A DNA stretch of 64,000 nucleotides from Podocnemis expansa (GCA_007922195.1 ML681963.1:53605902-53669901), one strand, 5' to 3'. Shown: positions 1 through 11,398, numbered from the stretch's first letter. Notes: generated by a model not told the origin, from the sequence alone. Made by a program: numbers and translations.

Positions 1-114
1 GGACTCCTGATTTCTACTATCATATTTGCAAAGGGGGTATGGTTTAAAGACTTGTGTGGAGGATTGGAAGTCAGTGTTTCTGGGTTCTTTGCCACAGGGG
101 TGAACTAGGCTAAC

Positions 115-436
115 ACAAAACCCATGTTGCTTTCAACCCCTGCTTACAGCCCACAGAACTGCTGCCTGGGCTGTGTCTGGAAGCTGTCTGTAGCACTGTA
201 CTCCAATGACAGGCTCTGGGCACAGCAGGGCTCGGGTCAGGGAGCCCAGTGTGGGGAAGGGGAGGGAAAAGGGAAGGTGTGGGAGAGCCTGTGGGGTGGG
301 GGAGGAGGAAGGGGAACCCATGCCACCCCAAACATAGAGGGGAAAAGGCTTGGGGAGCCCATGAGGCCACATGGGCCACAACAGGTGTCCTGCTTTCCAA
401 TGTGCCTCCCCGCATTGAATGAGTTTGACACCTCTG
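115..436 (-). mobile_element. hAT-like element fragment (same family as 43577-44373)
   Basis: Read on the minus strand, this begins with a terminus of the form CAGAGGTGTCAAACTC and then follows, in the same order, the sequence of the intact copy at 43577-44373: the CAGGACACCTGTTG stretch, a pyrimidine-rich middle, and a stretch around AGCCTGTC...GGAGT...CAGCTTC...CAGACACAGCCCAGGCA near 145-215. The far terminus and a matching 8-bp TSD are not recognisable, so this copy is decayed or truncated near 115-140. It has no coding capacity; open frames here are compositional. Confidence 0.7.
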
Positions 437-555
437 TTCTAAATGAATTGTATTTGCCTGCTGTGAGCAGCCTCACCCTGGATATATCCCCACCCCTTGG
501 GAGCAGGCAGGAGCCAGGTCCACCATTGCCCTTCTGCAGCACTGCTGCCTGCAGT

Positions 556-645
556 CAGTCCCCGGTAAAAACTATTATCATTTGGGGGTCCATGAAATTT
601 TTTGACATCAAAAAGAGGTCATACTCAAAAGGTTGAGAGCCACTG
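556..645 (+). mobile_element. hAT terminal fragment
   Basis: The stretch ends in GGTTGAGAGCCACTG, the complement of the widespread hAT/Charlie-type terminus CAGTGGTTCTCAACC, with one mismatch. The preceding GGGGGTCCATGAAATTTTTTGACAT is the usual subterminal sequence of such elements. Only this end is visible; the opposite terminus is not found upstream. Confidence 0.55.
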
Positions 646-790
646 TATTAAGGCACACATCACAAATCTACATGATTCATAGAGATTGTGTATTGTTTTC
701 TTATACATGTAACTGTTTGCAATTCATGCACTTAAAATTATTCAGTTGTTCCTAGAAGCTCAGGCTTCAGCACTTCAGTCAGCAACCTGC

Positions 791-978
791 TGTATGGTTT
801 TTAGGTGAATTATAATCCCATAATGAAAGGCAACATATTCAGAGCTGTGTAGGGCATCTTTATTGAAAGAGAACTGAGAGAGAGGGACCCAGTCAGACAG
901 GTTTCCCTAGCACTAAAACAACTCTCCCATCTATCACTATGACAACCCCAATGACCCTGCATAGTCCAAAACACTACA
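791..978 (-). repeat. 3' LTR of the Ty3/gypsy element
   Basis: Direct repeat of 3677-3852. On the minus strand it begins TGTAGTGTTTTGGACTA and ends ...ACCATACA, so it has the TG...CA ends of an LTR. The TTTATTG at 858-864 reads AATAAA on the minus strand and is a candidate polyadenylation signal. Differences from the other LTR (several substitutions and small indels) show that the insertion is not recent. Confidence 0.88.
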
Positions 979-992
979 TATTCCTCCCCCTC
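979..992 (-). promoter_or_regulatory. polypurine tract of the Ty3/gypsy element
   Basis: On the minus strand GAGGGGGAGGAATA lies immediately upstream of the first base of the 3' LTR, where the plus-strand priming polypurine tract belongs. Position and composition are seen directly; function is inferred from the family. Confidence 0.65.
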
Positions 993-1034
993 TAATGAAA
1001 GCTCCCCCCCAAAAAGAATAAACACTAAACTAGG

Positions 1035-1038
1035 ATGA

Positions 1039-1087
<49 letters not shown>
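1035..1087 (+). repeat. (GATT)n microsatellite
   Basis: About twelve uninterrupted GATT/TGAT tetramers. They sit inside the gypsy element between the polypurine tract and the end of integrase. Both sides carry a near copy of AAAGAATAAA...CTAAACTAGGA, so the expansion is accompanied by a small local duplication. Confidence 0.9.
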
Positions 1088-1088
<1 letters not shown>

Positions 1089-1232
1089 ATGAAAGAATAA
1101 ATTCTAAACTAGGAGATAAGTATAGACTGCCCCATCTCTGGCAAACCCCTGAAGAATTATTCTGCACCATGAAGAGAGGTCACCACTAGCTAAAGATCCA
1201 GCCAATTAGGAGGCCTTCTGTCTCAAGATGGT

Positions 1233-3026
1233 TTATGGCAAACTTCTGGTGCACCACACTGCAAGGTGCTTTGGTGGCAATGTGACTACAGGTACCAGGG
1301 AACTAGCCGGAACCAGAGAGGATGTTATATCTGATTGGTCTAGGGAAGAGGCCAAAGGCGTTGAAGAGGTGGCTGGAGCAGGAGAGATGTGAACAGTTGT
1401 TTCATGCCCTGATGTAATATCATCTGTTATGGTGAAATCAGTTACATGAGTTGGAGATGCATCCTCTAGATGGGTATGACAAAGCAGCAACTGATCTACA
1501 TGCCATTGCCAAACCAGGCCACCCGCCATCTGGACAGAGTAGGAAACAGGTCCTGTCTGGGTGATGACCATTACTGGAATCCATTTAGTTCCTGGAGCAT
1601 AGTTTCAAGCAAGGACAGGCTGTCCAATACTGAGGGTGTGGTCCTTTGTTCTTGGTGCATGTCTCCTGACCTGGTCCTGCTGTTGGCGTTGAACCACTTG
1701 TTGTGTTTCTTGTGGTTTCAACAAATCAAAGCAAGAGTGCAGCTGCCATCCCATCATAAGAAAAGCTGGAGATGCTTTAGTCGTAGCCTGCAGAGTGTTT
1801 CTGTAGGATAACAAGAAGTTGTCCAGATGCTTCTCAAGAGATGAACATCCCCTCGCAGATTTTAGAGCTTGCTTCATAGTCTGTATGAACCTTTCAGCAA
1901 GTCCATTGGTGGAAGGATGATACGGTGCTGCACTGATGTGATGTATTCCATTGGCCTTCATAAAAAATTCCAAATCCTGAGAAATGAACTTCAGTCCATT
2001 TGTCACTCACCAGCTGTTCTAGAAGAACATAATGATTAAAAAAGCCACACAGGGTCTGGATAGTGTTTTCCATAGTAGTGGACTGCATTACAGAGATTTT
2101 CAGCCATTTTGAATGGGGATCAACAGCAATTAAGAACATACATCCTTCAAATGGGCCAGCAAATCAACATGAATGTGTTGCCATGGCCTTTTGGGCCTAT
2201 CCCATAGGTGAAGGGGTGCCAACTGAGGTGCGTTCCAGATGCTCTGTCATGAGATACAAACTCTAGCTGTCTCTTCGATGGCCCTGTCCAAGCCCAGCCA
2301 CCAGAAATAGCGCAGTGCAATTTCTTTCATGCCACCATGCCACAGTGACTTGAATGAAGCTGTTCCAACAAACGTGGTCTTAATGAAGGTGGGATAATAA
2401 CATGCATACCCCATAACAAACACCTAGACTGGATTGATAATTCCATCCTCCTAGACATGTAGGAGTAGAGGTCAGGTGAGGCCCAGGAGTCAGGTAAGAA
2501 TGTTACATGCATCACAAAATCCATAACTTGTGAGAGTACTGGGTCAATGGGTGCTGCTCTCTTCACTTGAGTAGCCATGACTGGTGTGTTTTCCACCTGT
2601 TCAAAGTAAAAGATTCCTTCCTGACCCAGATCTTGACAACGTACCAGTAAAGGTACCCTTGAAAGACTATCAGCATTATAATGCAAAGAGGATTGCCTAT
2701 ATTTGATCTCATATGTTATATCCAGAAAGTATCAATTCCCATCGTTGCATACGACTAGCAGCCAAGGCTGGGATGCCTGTGTGTGGCCTTAAAATTGATG
2801 TCAGGGGTTGACGGTCGGTGAGAAGTGTGAACTTCTTTCCCCACAGGTACTGGTAAAACTTTTGAACGCCAAAAACAATGCCTAGTGCTTCACATTCAAT
2901 AGCGGCATAGTTAGTTTCTGCCTTGGTCAGGGTGTGTGAAGCAAAAGCAATAGGCCTCTCTTCACCTGAAAGCATAATATGTGACAATATGGCCCCAACT
3001 CCATAAGGAAAGGCATCACAGGCCAA
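1233..3026 (-). pseudogene. Ty3/gypsy pol remnant: RNase H and integrase
   Basis: Pieces in order on the minus strand: 3026-2709 is RNase H (ACDAFPYGVGAILSH, HTLTKAETNYAAIECEALG, LLTDRQPL). 2686-2327 is the tether (YNADSLSRVPL) and the integrase zinc-binding segment ending LHSSHCG. 2139-1605 is the integrase core, with the first Asp in AVDPHSKW, the second in the decayed SDKWTEVHF and the Glu in PSTNGLAERFIQTMK. 1571-1233 is a GPY/F-like C-terminus (TGPVSYSVQM...WHVDQL). The core is broken by a frameshift near 1985-2006, and stops separate the other pieces. The RNase H-before-integrase order is Ty3/gypsy, not copia. The enzyme would have copied and inserted the element; no working product is possible now. 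Confidence 0.9.
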
Positions 3027-3656
3027 CTATAGGGGCAAAGATGGATCAAAATGTGTCAGAACCTTAGAGTTTATCAGAGGGAGTTTAGCTTTGTTAAATC
3101 CAACACCACAGGCTTCAGTCCAGTTCCAAAACTGATTCACCCTCACCTTGGTTCCTTTGGTAGAACCTAAACCTCTTTGCAATTACTAGTGGCCTCAGGG
3201 AAAAATGTACTCACAGTGACCTTCTGGAAGTTCTGGAAGGTTTTGCTCTGGCTTCTCCGGATAAAGCAAATCACATAGCAAACTATAAATCTTAGCTGCA
3301 ATAATTATTAGAAAATCAGTACCTTCTTCTCATCAGTTATAATAATTTGCTATTACAAAATTTTGAGATTGGGCTGTATATGTTTCCCGCAAATCTCAAG
3401 AATGATCAAACAGCTCGAGGGTTGTAGTAAGTAAAGCCAAGCTGCCCTCTTGTGGTTATTGTTTATCTCTTCACTCGTATTTACAGCAGACAGATCAGCA
3501 TTCAGAATAGCCAGCCAGCCCTTAGGCAAACAGATTAGCTTTCAGAGTCACAACCCAACCCCTATGCAAACAGTAAATAAAAGTTTTGCTTCTTACATTG
3601 CATTCTAGTTTTCCATGGTTGCCAGGATTGTTGGGAACAGCCAACTCCATCTCACA

Positions 3657-3674
3657 TCCCATCCTTTGTCTCCA
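3657..3674 (-). promoter_or_regulatory. candidate tRNA primer-binding site
   Basis: Two bases inside the 5' LTR the plus strand reads TCCCATCCTTTGTCTCCA, which ends in CCA like a tRNA 3' end. The first eight bases match the TpsiC-side of vertebrate tRNA-Ser(GCT/CGA), as I remember it, and the rest is similar with an indel. Serine is a tentative assignment. Confidence 0.55.
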
Positions 3675-3676
3675 GA

Positions 3677-3852
3677 TGTATGATTTTTAGATGAATTATA
3701 ATCCCATAATGAGAAGCAACATATTCAGAGCTGTGTAGGGAATCTTTATTGACAGAGAACTGAGAGAGAGGGACCCAGACAGACAGGTTTCCCTAGCACT
3801 AAAACAACCCTCCCATTTATCACTGTGACCCTAGGTAGTCCAAAACACCACA
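3677..3852 (-). repeat. 5' LTR of the Ty3/gypsy element
   Basis: Direct repeat of 791-978. On the minus strand it starts TGTGGTGTTTTGGACTA and ends ...ATCATACA. It is followed outside by the pentamer CCTGC, identical to the pentamer outside the other LTR. Confidence 0.88.
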
Positions 3853-4228
3853 CCTGCAGGGGCCAGGAAGGCATTCTCATCCACAATGTATTGGGAGAGG
3901 TGAGAAAGGAGGGTTGGTCTCCTTCATCCAAAGCATCAGAGATTCCCAAGGTTAGAGAGGAGCATTGGAGAAGACCAGCCTGGGCTGTAAGGTGATCCTG
4001 AGCATTCTGGCTGGCTCTAGCTCACATGCTCAGTGTCTCACTGATTGCTGTATGCAGAATGTTCCCCCCAGGCCAAACCTCAGGGGTTTTGGCCTTCCTT
4101 TGCAGTGCGTAGGTGCAGGTCATTCGGTCCCTGCCATTTTCATGGCTGGGAAATGCCACAAAACCTCAGAGGTGGTCTCTCTGCATGGAGAAGTACTGCA
4201 GGACTGCTGCCTCTCCAAGCAAGGACTA

Positions 4229-5390
4229 AGCCCTAGGGCAGTGGTTCCCAACCAGTGTGCCGGGGCACACTGGTGTGCCGCAGCAACACCCAAAGTGTGC
4301 CACGAGCATCCCCGAGAGCTGGAGTTAAAGTTCCTTCCCTGCTCAGCCCAACCACATGGGCTGTGGAGGGCTAAGAAAAGGCAGGGGTTAAAGTAAGGGG
4401 GAAGGCACGAGAACACAATTCTGGGGTCCCCTATACTTAGGCAGGTAGCCTTCTGGCCCCTCTAATAATAGAGGAAGGCACCCGAACGTGGAGTTCCAGG
4501 GTTCCCCCTAAAAATAGCAGGAGCAGCCCAAATGCAGCATTCTGGTGGCTCCACCTTAGGCCCAGCCAGCAGAGGATGGGAGGCTCAGAGTGTGTGAATC
4601 TCCCCCTGCAGGGTGGAGCAGCTTGTGTCAGGCAGCCAGCAAACAGCCCAGGTAAAGACGTTGGGGGGACGGCTGCTGGGGGTTGTGTGCAGCAGAGGTG
4701 TGTGTGTAGCAGAGGTGGGTGGGAGTGGATGTGTAGCAGAGGGTGTACAGCTGGAGTTGTGGGGTGGCTGTTTGGTTGGGGGGCATGTAGCTGGGGAGGT
4801 GGCTTTGTGGGAGGGGGGGATGTAGTTGGGGGCTGGAGGCCTAGTTCTGCCCCTGCAGTGATGGGTGGGTCCATCACAGGCAGCGGGGGCTAGGGGAGGG
4901 GAGGATGGGCCCCACTGGAGTGGGAGGGAGCAGCAGTAGGGTGAGGATTTGCCCTAGGTGGCAGGGAGTCACTGGAGAAGGGGGAAGTGGATGCTGCACC
5001 ATGGTCCCTGCCCTACCTTCCCACTCCCCAGGTTCCCTCCTGCCCCCCCCAAGCCACTCGTGTTCTCCCTTCCTCTCTCCTCTCTTGCCACCCTTATGCT
5101 GTTCCCCACATGGCTGCCCTTGTCCTTTTTTGCCACCCCTACCCTGCTCTGCTCCCCATTCTCACTCCCGCCACTGCACACGACTCCTGACCTCCCCTCT
5201 TTTGCCACCCCTGCTCTGCTACCCCTACTACCCTACATAGCAGCATTCCAAAACACTGTGCCATGGTTCATGAATATTCATAAGTAAATTAATTTAATTT
5301 GAATATTCATGAATTTTTTATGGTGGTGTGCCTCAAAAAATTTGAAGGTATCAAGGTGTGCCACGGCAGAGGAAAGGTTGGGAACCACTG
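4229..5390 (+). mobile_element. non-autonomous hAT element, 1162 bp
   Basis: Perfect 15-bp terminal inverted repeats: CAGTGGTTCCCAACC at 4229 and GGTTGGGAACCACTG ending at 5390. The flanking octamers are CCCTAGGG (4221-4228) and CCCTAGTG (5391-5398), seven of eight identical, as expected for an 8-bp hAT TSD. Inside are G-rich (4570-4920) and C/T-rich (5000-5240) tracts that give long open frames with no resemblance to a transposase. Non-coding, mobilised in trans. Confidence 0.9.
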
Positions 5391-5609
5391 CCCTAGTGTA
5401 TACTTGCCTCACTTTTCCTCAGCAATTGATGGGAGATGCAAGGTACATAAAATATCTTGCATATCTCCCATCAACTTAGTAATGCCCGCTTACCTCCCCC
5501 TACACACCGTACTAAGGCAAATGGCAATGCCATCCATTCATCTTAGGGCTGGTGTTATTATTGCAAACTCCAGAGCGATTGAGCCACTGTCAGCATAGAC
5601 ATAGCCTGA
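5391..5609. repeat. hairpin-bearing segment, possible Harbinger-like remnant
   Basis: It contains a strong hairpin at 5426-5476 (TTGATGGGAGATGCAA pairing with TTGCATATCTCCCATCAA). It ends in GCATAGACATAGCC, close to the Harbinger terminus found elsewhere in the window (GTGTAGACATAGCC). The left counterpart may lie at about 4217, on the other side of the 4229-5390 hAT, which would then be nested in it. This is tentative. Confidence 0.35.
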
Positions 5610-8600
5610 GATACTTAGGATCCGCTCTTCTGCCACTGAGTTTTGAAAGGGTAAGATAAAGGTGGTACAGGAAAGACTAGGTATAGGAGTCTAGCATGGC
5701 TTCTGTCTGAGCTTCATCTGTTCTGTGCATGAACAGATCTTCAACATCCAGAGCTGTTGAGCCATCATCCATCAACAACTTGGAATTACATATGCCGGAA
5801 AGTGCAAAGGGGGGATGGGAAAAAGAAAAGAACATCATCTGGAAAAAGAAAGGAAGAAGAAAATATCTGAGCCAGATTTCAGATTCAGAGCCAAATTCTA
5901 TGCTGGCATAGACTGGTGCCAGTGCAGCTGCACCAGTTTAGGCCATTTTAGAGTTTGGCCAGTTCTGTTTCCCAGTGGAGCAGCCTGGGCATCAAAGCAT
6001 GTTTTCACACTGTTTGAAATGCACCATGCAAATCTATGGCCATGAAATATATAAGACAGAATCATGTGCTCTATTGCTGAGCCAGCCCACAGGTCAGCTG
6101 CCACCTGCAGATCATACCCCCTGACACCACAGCTCTAACAAATGCCAACAAGAGCCCTTTTTGCTTCCCAGCACTTGAACGTCGGTCCATGGCTCCCTGA
6201 CGGTCAAGAGATGCAATGCTCTCTTCCTATGCTCCCTGCCTGCGAGGCCACCCTCTTGCTGCTGACAGAGTGTCACATAACGATGGCTACACTGTTTTGG
6301 AAGGCGGGGGTGGGGGAGAGAAAAGCCTCAGACAGCATCACAAGTTCATGCTTTATACATGCCAGGCTAGTCTGCTTCCTCATTAAGTTCTTTTTGCTTC
6401 TCCCAAGGCAATTATTCCCTCCAGGGAATTGCTGAAGATCCATCTTTCTAAGCCACCCAGGAAAAAAGCATTGCATTTGTGTGTGTCGGATCTTCCTATC
6501 CAACTGTGTACTTGCATCCGCAGCTTCATTAGTGTGCTGAGGCATGTCTGAAACTGTAGGTATCCAGGCACAAGATAAAACCCTGCCAGCCGGGCCTTCC
6601 TTTCTTCTGCCTTCCCATAGCTTCTTCCCCACTGCTTGGCTACTTGTCAGTCGGGTGGATGAACAAATGGCTGTACAGCTGGTTGCAGTGGTCACCAGTA
6701 GGAAAGAGACAGTGATAAAGAGAGCAAGGCTAAGGATTCTTCCTGGCGACAGCTGAACACAGCTGTGTTTGTCAGATGTTGTGTGTGCCCCAGCCCTCTC
6801 TCAGTGTTGAAGAGTCAGTTTCCTGGCAGAGGAAAGTAGCATAGCTCCACTGAAGATCAGAGTCCAGCCCAAGATGCTGATTCCGCCTTGTTTTCCCTCA
6901 GGGGTAATATAAAGAAACTAAAGGGGCTGTGACAAGCTAATCAACTGCTTCTACTGTGGTAATAGGTAGGGACACTATTCTGCAGTTCTCAGTCAAACAC
7001 AGAAAGAAGAATGTTTTTTTGGGGGGGCATTCAGAAGAACATTGCTGGAAAGCAGCACTGGGGCCATACCCTAGGACTGTCATTTGGTTCTCAAAAAGCA
7101 AACCTATTTCTTGTGCCATCTCCAGTGTTTCAACAATATGGTGAGAAAACTGCTGTGCTTAGACATTTTATCTCTATAAAATCATGCTTTCATGAGACTC
7201 TTTTGTTTCATTCCCTAGAGATGTTTCTCTGAGCAAAGTTTTGTTGAGAACATTTGCAGAAGGAGACAGGGTCAGAACAACTTGTACGGATCCAAATTTC
7301 ACAAGTGCTTGTTTCAAAAGTTCTTGTTTTGTTGTCTTCACAGCTGTTTGCAGATTTGGGAGTCATTCATTCAGAAAGCTAAGATATGACCATACCACAG
7401 ATTTGTAATGTTCTTTAGGAATTGCTGCACTCAGTGTTGCAATGCCTAATTGATTCAGGAGCCTGTCTCATTTTCAGAGGAGATTTAGGCACTTAGGAGA
7501 GAAAATCTTTTTTAAATCTGAGCCCATGTGCCTTAGTCAATCACTCACATACAGAGCAAATATTGAAAGCAAGATGTATGGAAAATTCTTTAGAATTAAG
7601 ACTGAATTGAGTCACGTGACCACACAGGACAGAGAGGGCGTGACTCAGGTCTTGTATTAAAGCATGTAGGAATAAGTGTCTGCTTACTCTGCTCCTACGG
7701 AACAGGTGGGCAATCTATGGCTGACCTTTGGCTCCACCCATCAGGTACCAGCCAGTGCAGCTAAGCCAGGACAGGTGCTGTTCAGTTTTACTGCTTCTGT
7801 AGTCAAGCAGTGAAGTTGATCAAAGGAATAGCAGAGGTGTGTCCCTGAGGCACAGTGCTTCCTAGGGATATTCCTTGGTTAATGAAACTTACACATTTAA
7901 CAGTGCAATCTAGCCCTGAGTCAGCAACCCACAGACTGAGTCAGCTGGATGTCAACCATGTGCTGAGTATTTTTAAACAATCAACACAATCCTTAAAATG
8001 GAAGCCATTCTCAGCTGCTTTTCTAGCCCAAAATCAAAATTAGGGCTGAGTTCACAGAATCGATTGTTCACTCAGAATACTTCAGATTTTTCTGACCCAC
8101 ATGAAACAAGGCTCACTTGTCACTTATCCAGACTGAGGTCCCGAAGTCCAGGGGAGTCTTGCAGTGGAAGCCAGTGGGGTCAGGATTTTGATCCCTAGAC
8201 TATTGACATTAGAATTCCCCCTGATGTATTTGAAGGAAGTAGCCTTTCTGCAGGAAAAGAGTGCTATTCCTGCAAGCCAGGTTGCAATTTAGGGCTTCTG
8301 GCCTACAGCATCGCTACTCAGGTATACTTTCCCACACCCAAGGGGAGCACTGATATCTCCAGCCCTGAAACATCATCTCCCAACTGTCCATCACTCACCT
8401 GCAATAATCAAGCTATCTGCCAGCATGCACTGTAAACTTCCAGGAGAAGTCTTTTACTGCAAAACAGATGAAGTGGCTGCTGCCCAGCAAGCTGAGAAAT
8501 TAATGCCCTGCCACCATCCAATTGCTTGGCTGGGCAATGGCTTCTCTGAGTGCTGTGGAGAAAGCCTTGCTTTTTATGATGCCACTGTCAAAGGGGATGG

Positions 8601-9234
8601 ATGTTACTCTGGACTCTGCTGTGCCTGGAATCAGACACTTGACTTAAATGCAATTGTATTATTGTGCCTTGTTGATGCTACTCTTTTGCCGTGTTACTCA
8701 AGGCACCTCCCGAAGTCATGTGGGCCCAAGTTGCTTAGGACGGTTGTGGTGGCTATCACATCAAGTGGGGAGATCATCTCTGGAATCTGAGCACCAAAAG
8801 GAATGCAATAGTCATTGGAACAGAAAGACTTGTCTGTGGCTTCTTGACAAGTGAGGGACCTCTTGGAGCATCAGTTTGAAAGCACTTGTGACAGCTCAGC
8901 AGGCTACGTCTGTAGCATGCTGAATTTGGGCATTTGCTTCTGGTTTTGTGTTGCTTCCCAGCTCTATCTTTGCCTTCATATCCATACTGAGCTGCTGCTC
9001 TGCAGCAGGATTGAAATGGTAGTCACTGAGGAGAGTCAGAGCGAGACATATTACTCACTTGGGGATGGAGCCAGCTCTGAAGGGTGCTTACTGTTCACAC
9101 GCCACGGAAGCCCCATCTGGGGCTGGTGACTGCTTGCTGCACTAGCATCCACGATTCAACCTGCATACCTCCATGACAGCACAGCAAAAACAACTTTGAT
9201 CCAAGGGGGCTTCTGAAATGAACTCAGTCCATTG
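5610..9234. other. unannotated single-copy-like DNA
   Basis: I see no gene, RNA or confident repeat. A degraded hAT-like start (CAGGTGGGCAATCTATGGC) is at about 7705. Open frames up to 140 codons occur by chance and match nothing I recognise. Confidence 0.5.
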
Positions 9235-9480
9235 AAAGCTTGGTCTTGTGGTTAAGGCATAGAACTGAGACCAGAAAATCTGCATCCCATTCCCACCTCT
9301 GACAAAGACTAATTGCATGACCCTGAAAAAATTCTATATACTCTTTCTATCCCAATCCTCCATCTGTAATTTGGAGATAATCACTCTTATGTAACAAAAA
9401 AAAAATTGTCAGCACAGGAACTGAACCTTGCTATGCGTATGTACAGTACCTAGCACAATGGGACCATAAGCCTGGTTGAA
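9235..9480 (+). repeat. MIR-like core-SINE
   Basis: It has a tRNA-like head (GCTTGGTCTTGTGGTTAAGGC), the core region (CCACCTCTGACAAAGACTAATTGCATGACCCTG, TCCATCTGTAATTTGGAGATAAT) and a tail containing GTACAGTACCTAGCACAATGGGACC. This is the usual core-SINE layout. An A-run at 9398-9406 interrupts it. Diverged and inactive. Confidence 0.7.
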
Positions 9481-10768
9481 GCATCAAGGTGTCACTGAGA
9501 ATTGATAGCAATTTTCAGGATGTTTTATTTCTCCTATCTGAAATAGCATGATTAATATCCCAGCACTGACTGACACCCTAAAGCTCTGTCCCATCTAGTG
9601 CTGGGCTCAGTGCAAAACCTGGAGAGAATTTCTAGGTGTAGTTACTGCTTTGGTGCTTCCAGAGTCTTGCATTAGAATGTGGAATGGAAATGTCCCTAGG
9701 CACTTATATAACCAGAAACCACTGAAGTCAGCCATTGAAATTCCAGAGGAGGAAGAGGTACTGTAACTCAAGGATTTTCTGATAGTTTAGAGATGGAGAG
9801 ATGTGTATTTCCCCAGCCCTGCTCCAGTAAATGCCAGAGGTTGAAGAGTGAGTTGAAAGGGGATTGAGAAGAGAGATGGAAATTTCTTCTTTTATATCAT
9901 CTTCTCCCCACCTTCAGTGTCACACTGGCAAAGTGTGGGCAATCATCAGTGCTGTATATCCCATTAAGGCCTATGAAATTTTTAGCGCCTACAAAGAAGA
10001 GAAAAAATTAAAAAAGCAGAAAAAGTAAGGAAAAATCACATGGTTTAGCATTAAAATAGTTTAAAGTGCATTATGTCAATTGATGTAATTCAATTAGCGT
10101 TCACCCCTCTTTTTGTGCTTTTCGGTGTGAAAGTGCGTAGGGCCTATGAACACCAAAATCCAGCCCTGGCAGTTGTTCATCCTTTTCAGAATTATCCAGA
10201 GTGAAAAGGGTTAAAGGCAGTCAGGAGAGGAGATGTCTTACCTCTCCCGAAGTACTGGCAAACAATATGGATCTGCTATTTTTCAAAGCTGTACACACAA
10301 ACTGATATAATTTGAACAGATACAGTCTGTGCCTCTGAGGCTCACATTGGGCTTAAAGGCTGAGTTTGATGGTAAACCCATGTGACAATGCATATGTTTA
10401 AAAACTATTAAGAAGTTAGTAAAGATTTATTGTCAGCCAAAAAAAAAAAAAACTAAAATGAAGGTAGAAGGGGATGAAAAGCAGATACCAAGTCTAGCCT
10501 TGTGAAGGAAGGGGCTGTGGTTTGAGGAACTATTGGCATATGCGGCTTGACAGTAGGATGGAAAGGGGCAAGTCTGGCTTGCTCTGCTGTATCTGTCTGT
10601 CAGATGAAATAGACATTAATAGTGAGCTGAGCTCCACAACAGCTCTGTTCACAGAGCCATGAGGAGGTGAGCAAAACCCACAAGAGAACCAGGAAAATTG
10701 CATTTGAGGTTGGAACACATAACCACTTTGACTCAGTGAAGACAATGAAAAGCAGGGCCCAGTGGAAA
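9481..10768. other. unannotated intergenic DNA
   Basis: No gene or confident element seen. The stretch is AT-rich with two short poly(A) runs (around 10000-10030 and 10440-10452). Confidence 0.5.
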
Positions 10769-10769
10769 A

Positions 10770-11222
10770 GAGACAGAGAGAGAGAGAGAGAGAGGCTATG
10801 TTCACACACAGGGGGTTATTTTGATACAAGTTGTTTCAAAACAACTTCTATTGAAATAAGGTATTATTTCAAAATAAGTTAATTCGAATTAAGAAAATGT
10901 TAATTCAAATTAAGGAAAAAAGCTCAAAGCGAAATAGCACATTTGGACAACAGTTATTTCGAAATGAGTCACCACTGTTTCGAAACAACATGTTCTGACG
11001 GGATTGTTTCAAAACAATTGTTTTGAAACAACGTTGTTTCAACACCAAATGGGGTTTAAGTTGCTTCACAACAACGCCGTTGTTTCGAAACAATGGAACC
11101 CATTGTTTCAAAACAATGGTACGTCGTGTGAACGTGGTGTTTCTTATTTCAAAACAACCTCTGTTCTTTCGAAATAAGACTGCTGTGTGAACATGCCCAG
11201 AGAGAGAGAGAGAGAGAGGGAT
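10770..11222. repeat. (GA)n microsatellite split by a Harbinger MITE
   Basis: GA dinucleotides run up to 10793 and resume at 11199 after the MITE at 10794-11198. The two halves are one microsatellite interrupted by the insertion. Confidence 0.8.
10794..11198 (+). mobile_element. PIF/Harbinger-type MITE
   Basis: The termini GGCTATGTTCACACA and TGTGTGAACATGCCC form inverted repeats with few mismatches. They are flanked on both sides by AGA (10791-10793, 11199-11201), a 3-bp TSD that is ambiguous because of the GA repeat. The interior is packed with TTTCGAAA, GTTTCAAAACAAC and TTAATTCGAATTAA motifs shared with the other Harbinger MITEs in this window. Non-coding. Confidence 0.8.
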
Positions 11223-11398
11223 GGAGGGAGAGGGTACGAGTACACACCTGCCTGGGCGTGATTCTGAGCTCAACCTCTAGAGTGTAAATCTCTGAATTCA
11301 TTCCAGAAAGACAAGAGGGATGAAAGTCATAGCTTGCTGTCAAGTCTTGGTGCCTTGATGGAGTTAGACTGAGTTGGTGCCTAGACAGAATTAACAGA

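Larger units (their letters stand above)
791..3852 (-). mobile_element. Ty3/gypsy LTR retrotransposon, internally deleted, with 5-bp TSD
   Basis: Two similar LTRs (791-978 and 3677-3852) in direct orientation flank a pol remnant on the minus strand. The element is bounded by the same pentamer CCTGC at 786-790 and 3853-3857, a perfect TSD. A primer-binding site lies directly inside the 5' LTR and a polypurine tract directly before the 3' LTR. The interior is only about 2.7 kb: RNase H and integrase are recognisable, but gag, protease and nearly all of the reverse transcriptase are absent. The element is non-autonomous today. LTRs of 176-188 bp are short for the group. Confidence 0.9.

Noticed and set aside
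124..636. 170-codon plus-strand frame
   Set aside because: It spans a decayed hAT fragment and unrelated flanks; composition is Gly/Glu-rich low complexity.
4437..5287. Pro-, Gly- and Ser-rich frames on both strands
   Set aside because: These are purine or pyrimidine tracts inside the 4229-5390 hAT element, with no conserved domain.
8425..8790. 121-codon Cys-rich frame as a possible secreted protein or exon
   Set aside because: No signal peptide, no recognisable family, no convincing splice-site context; expected by chance in 64 kb.
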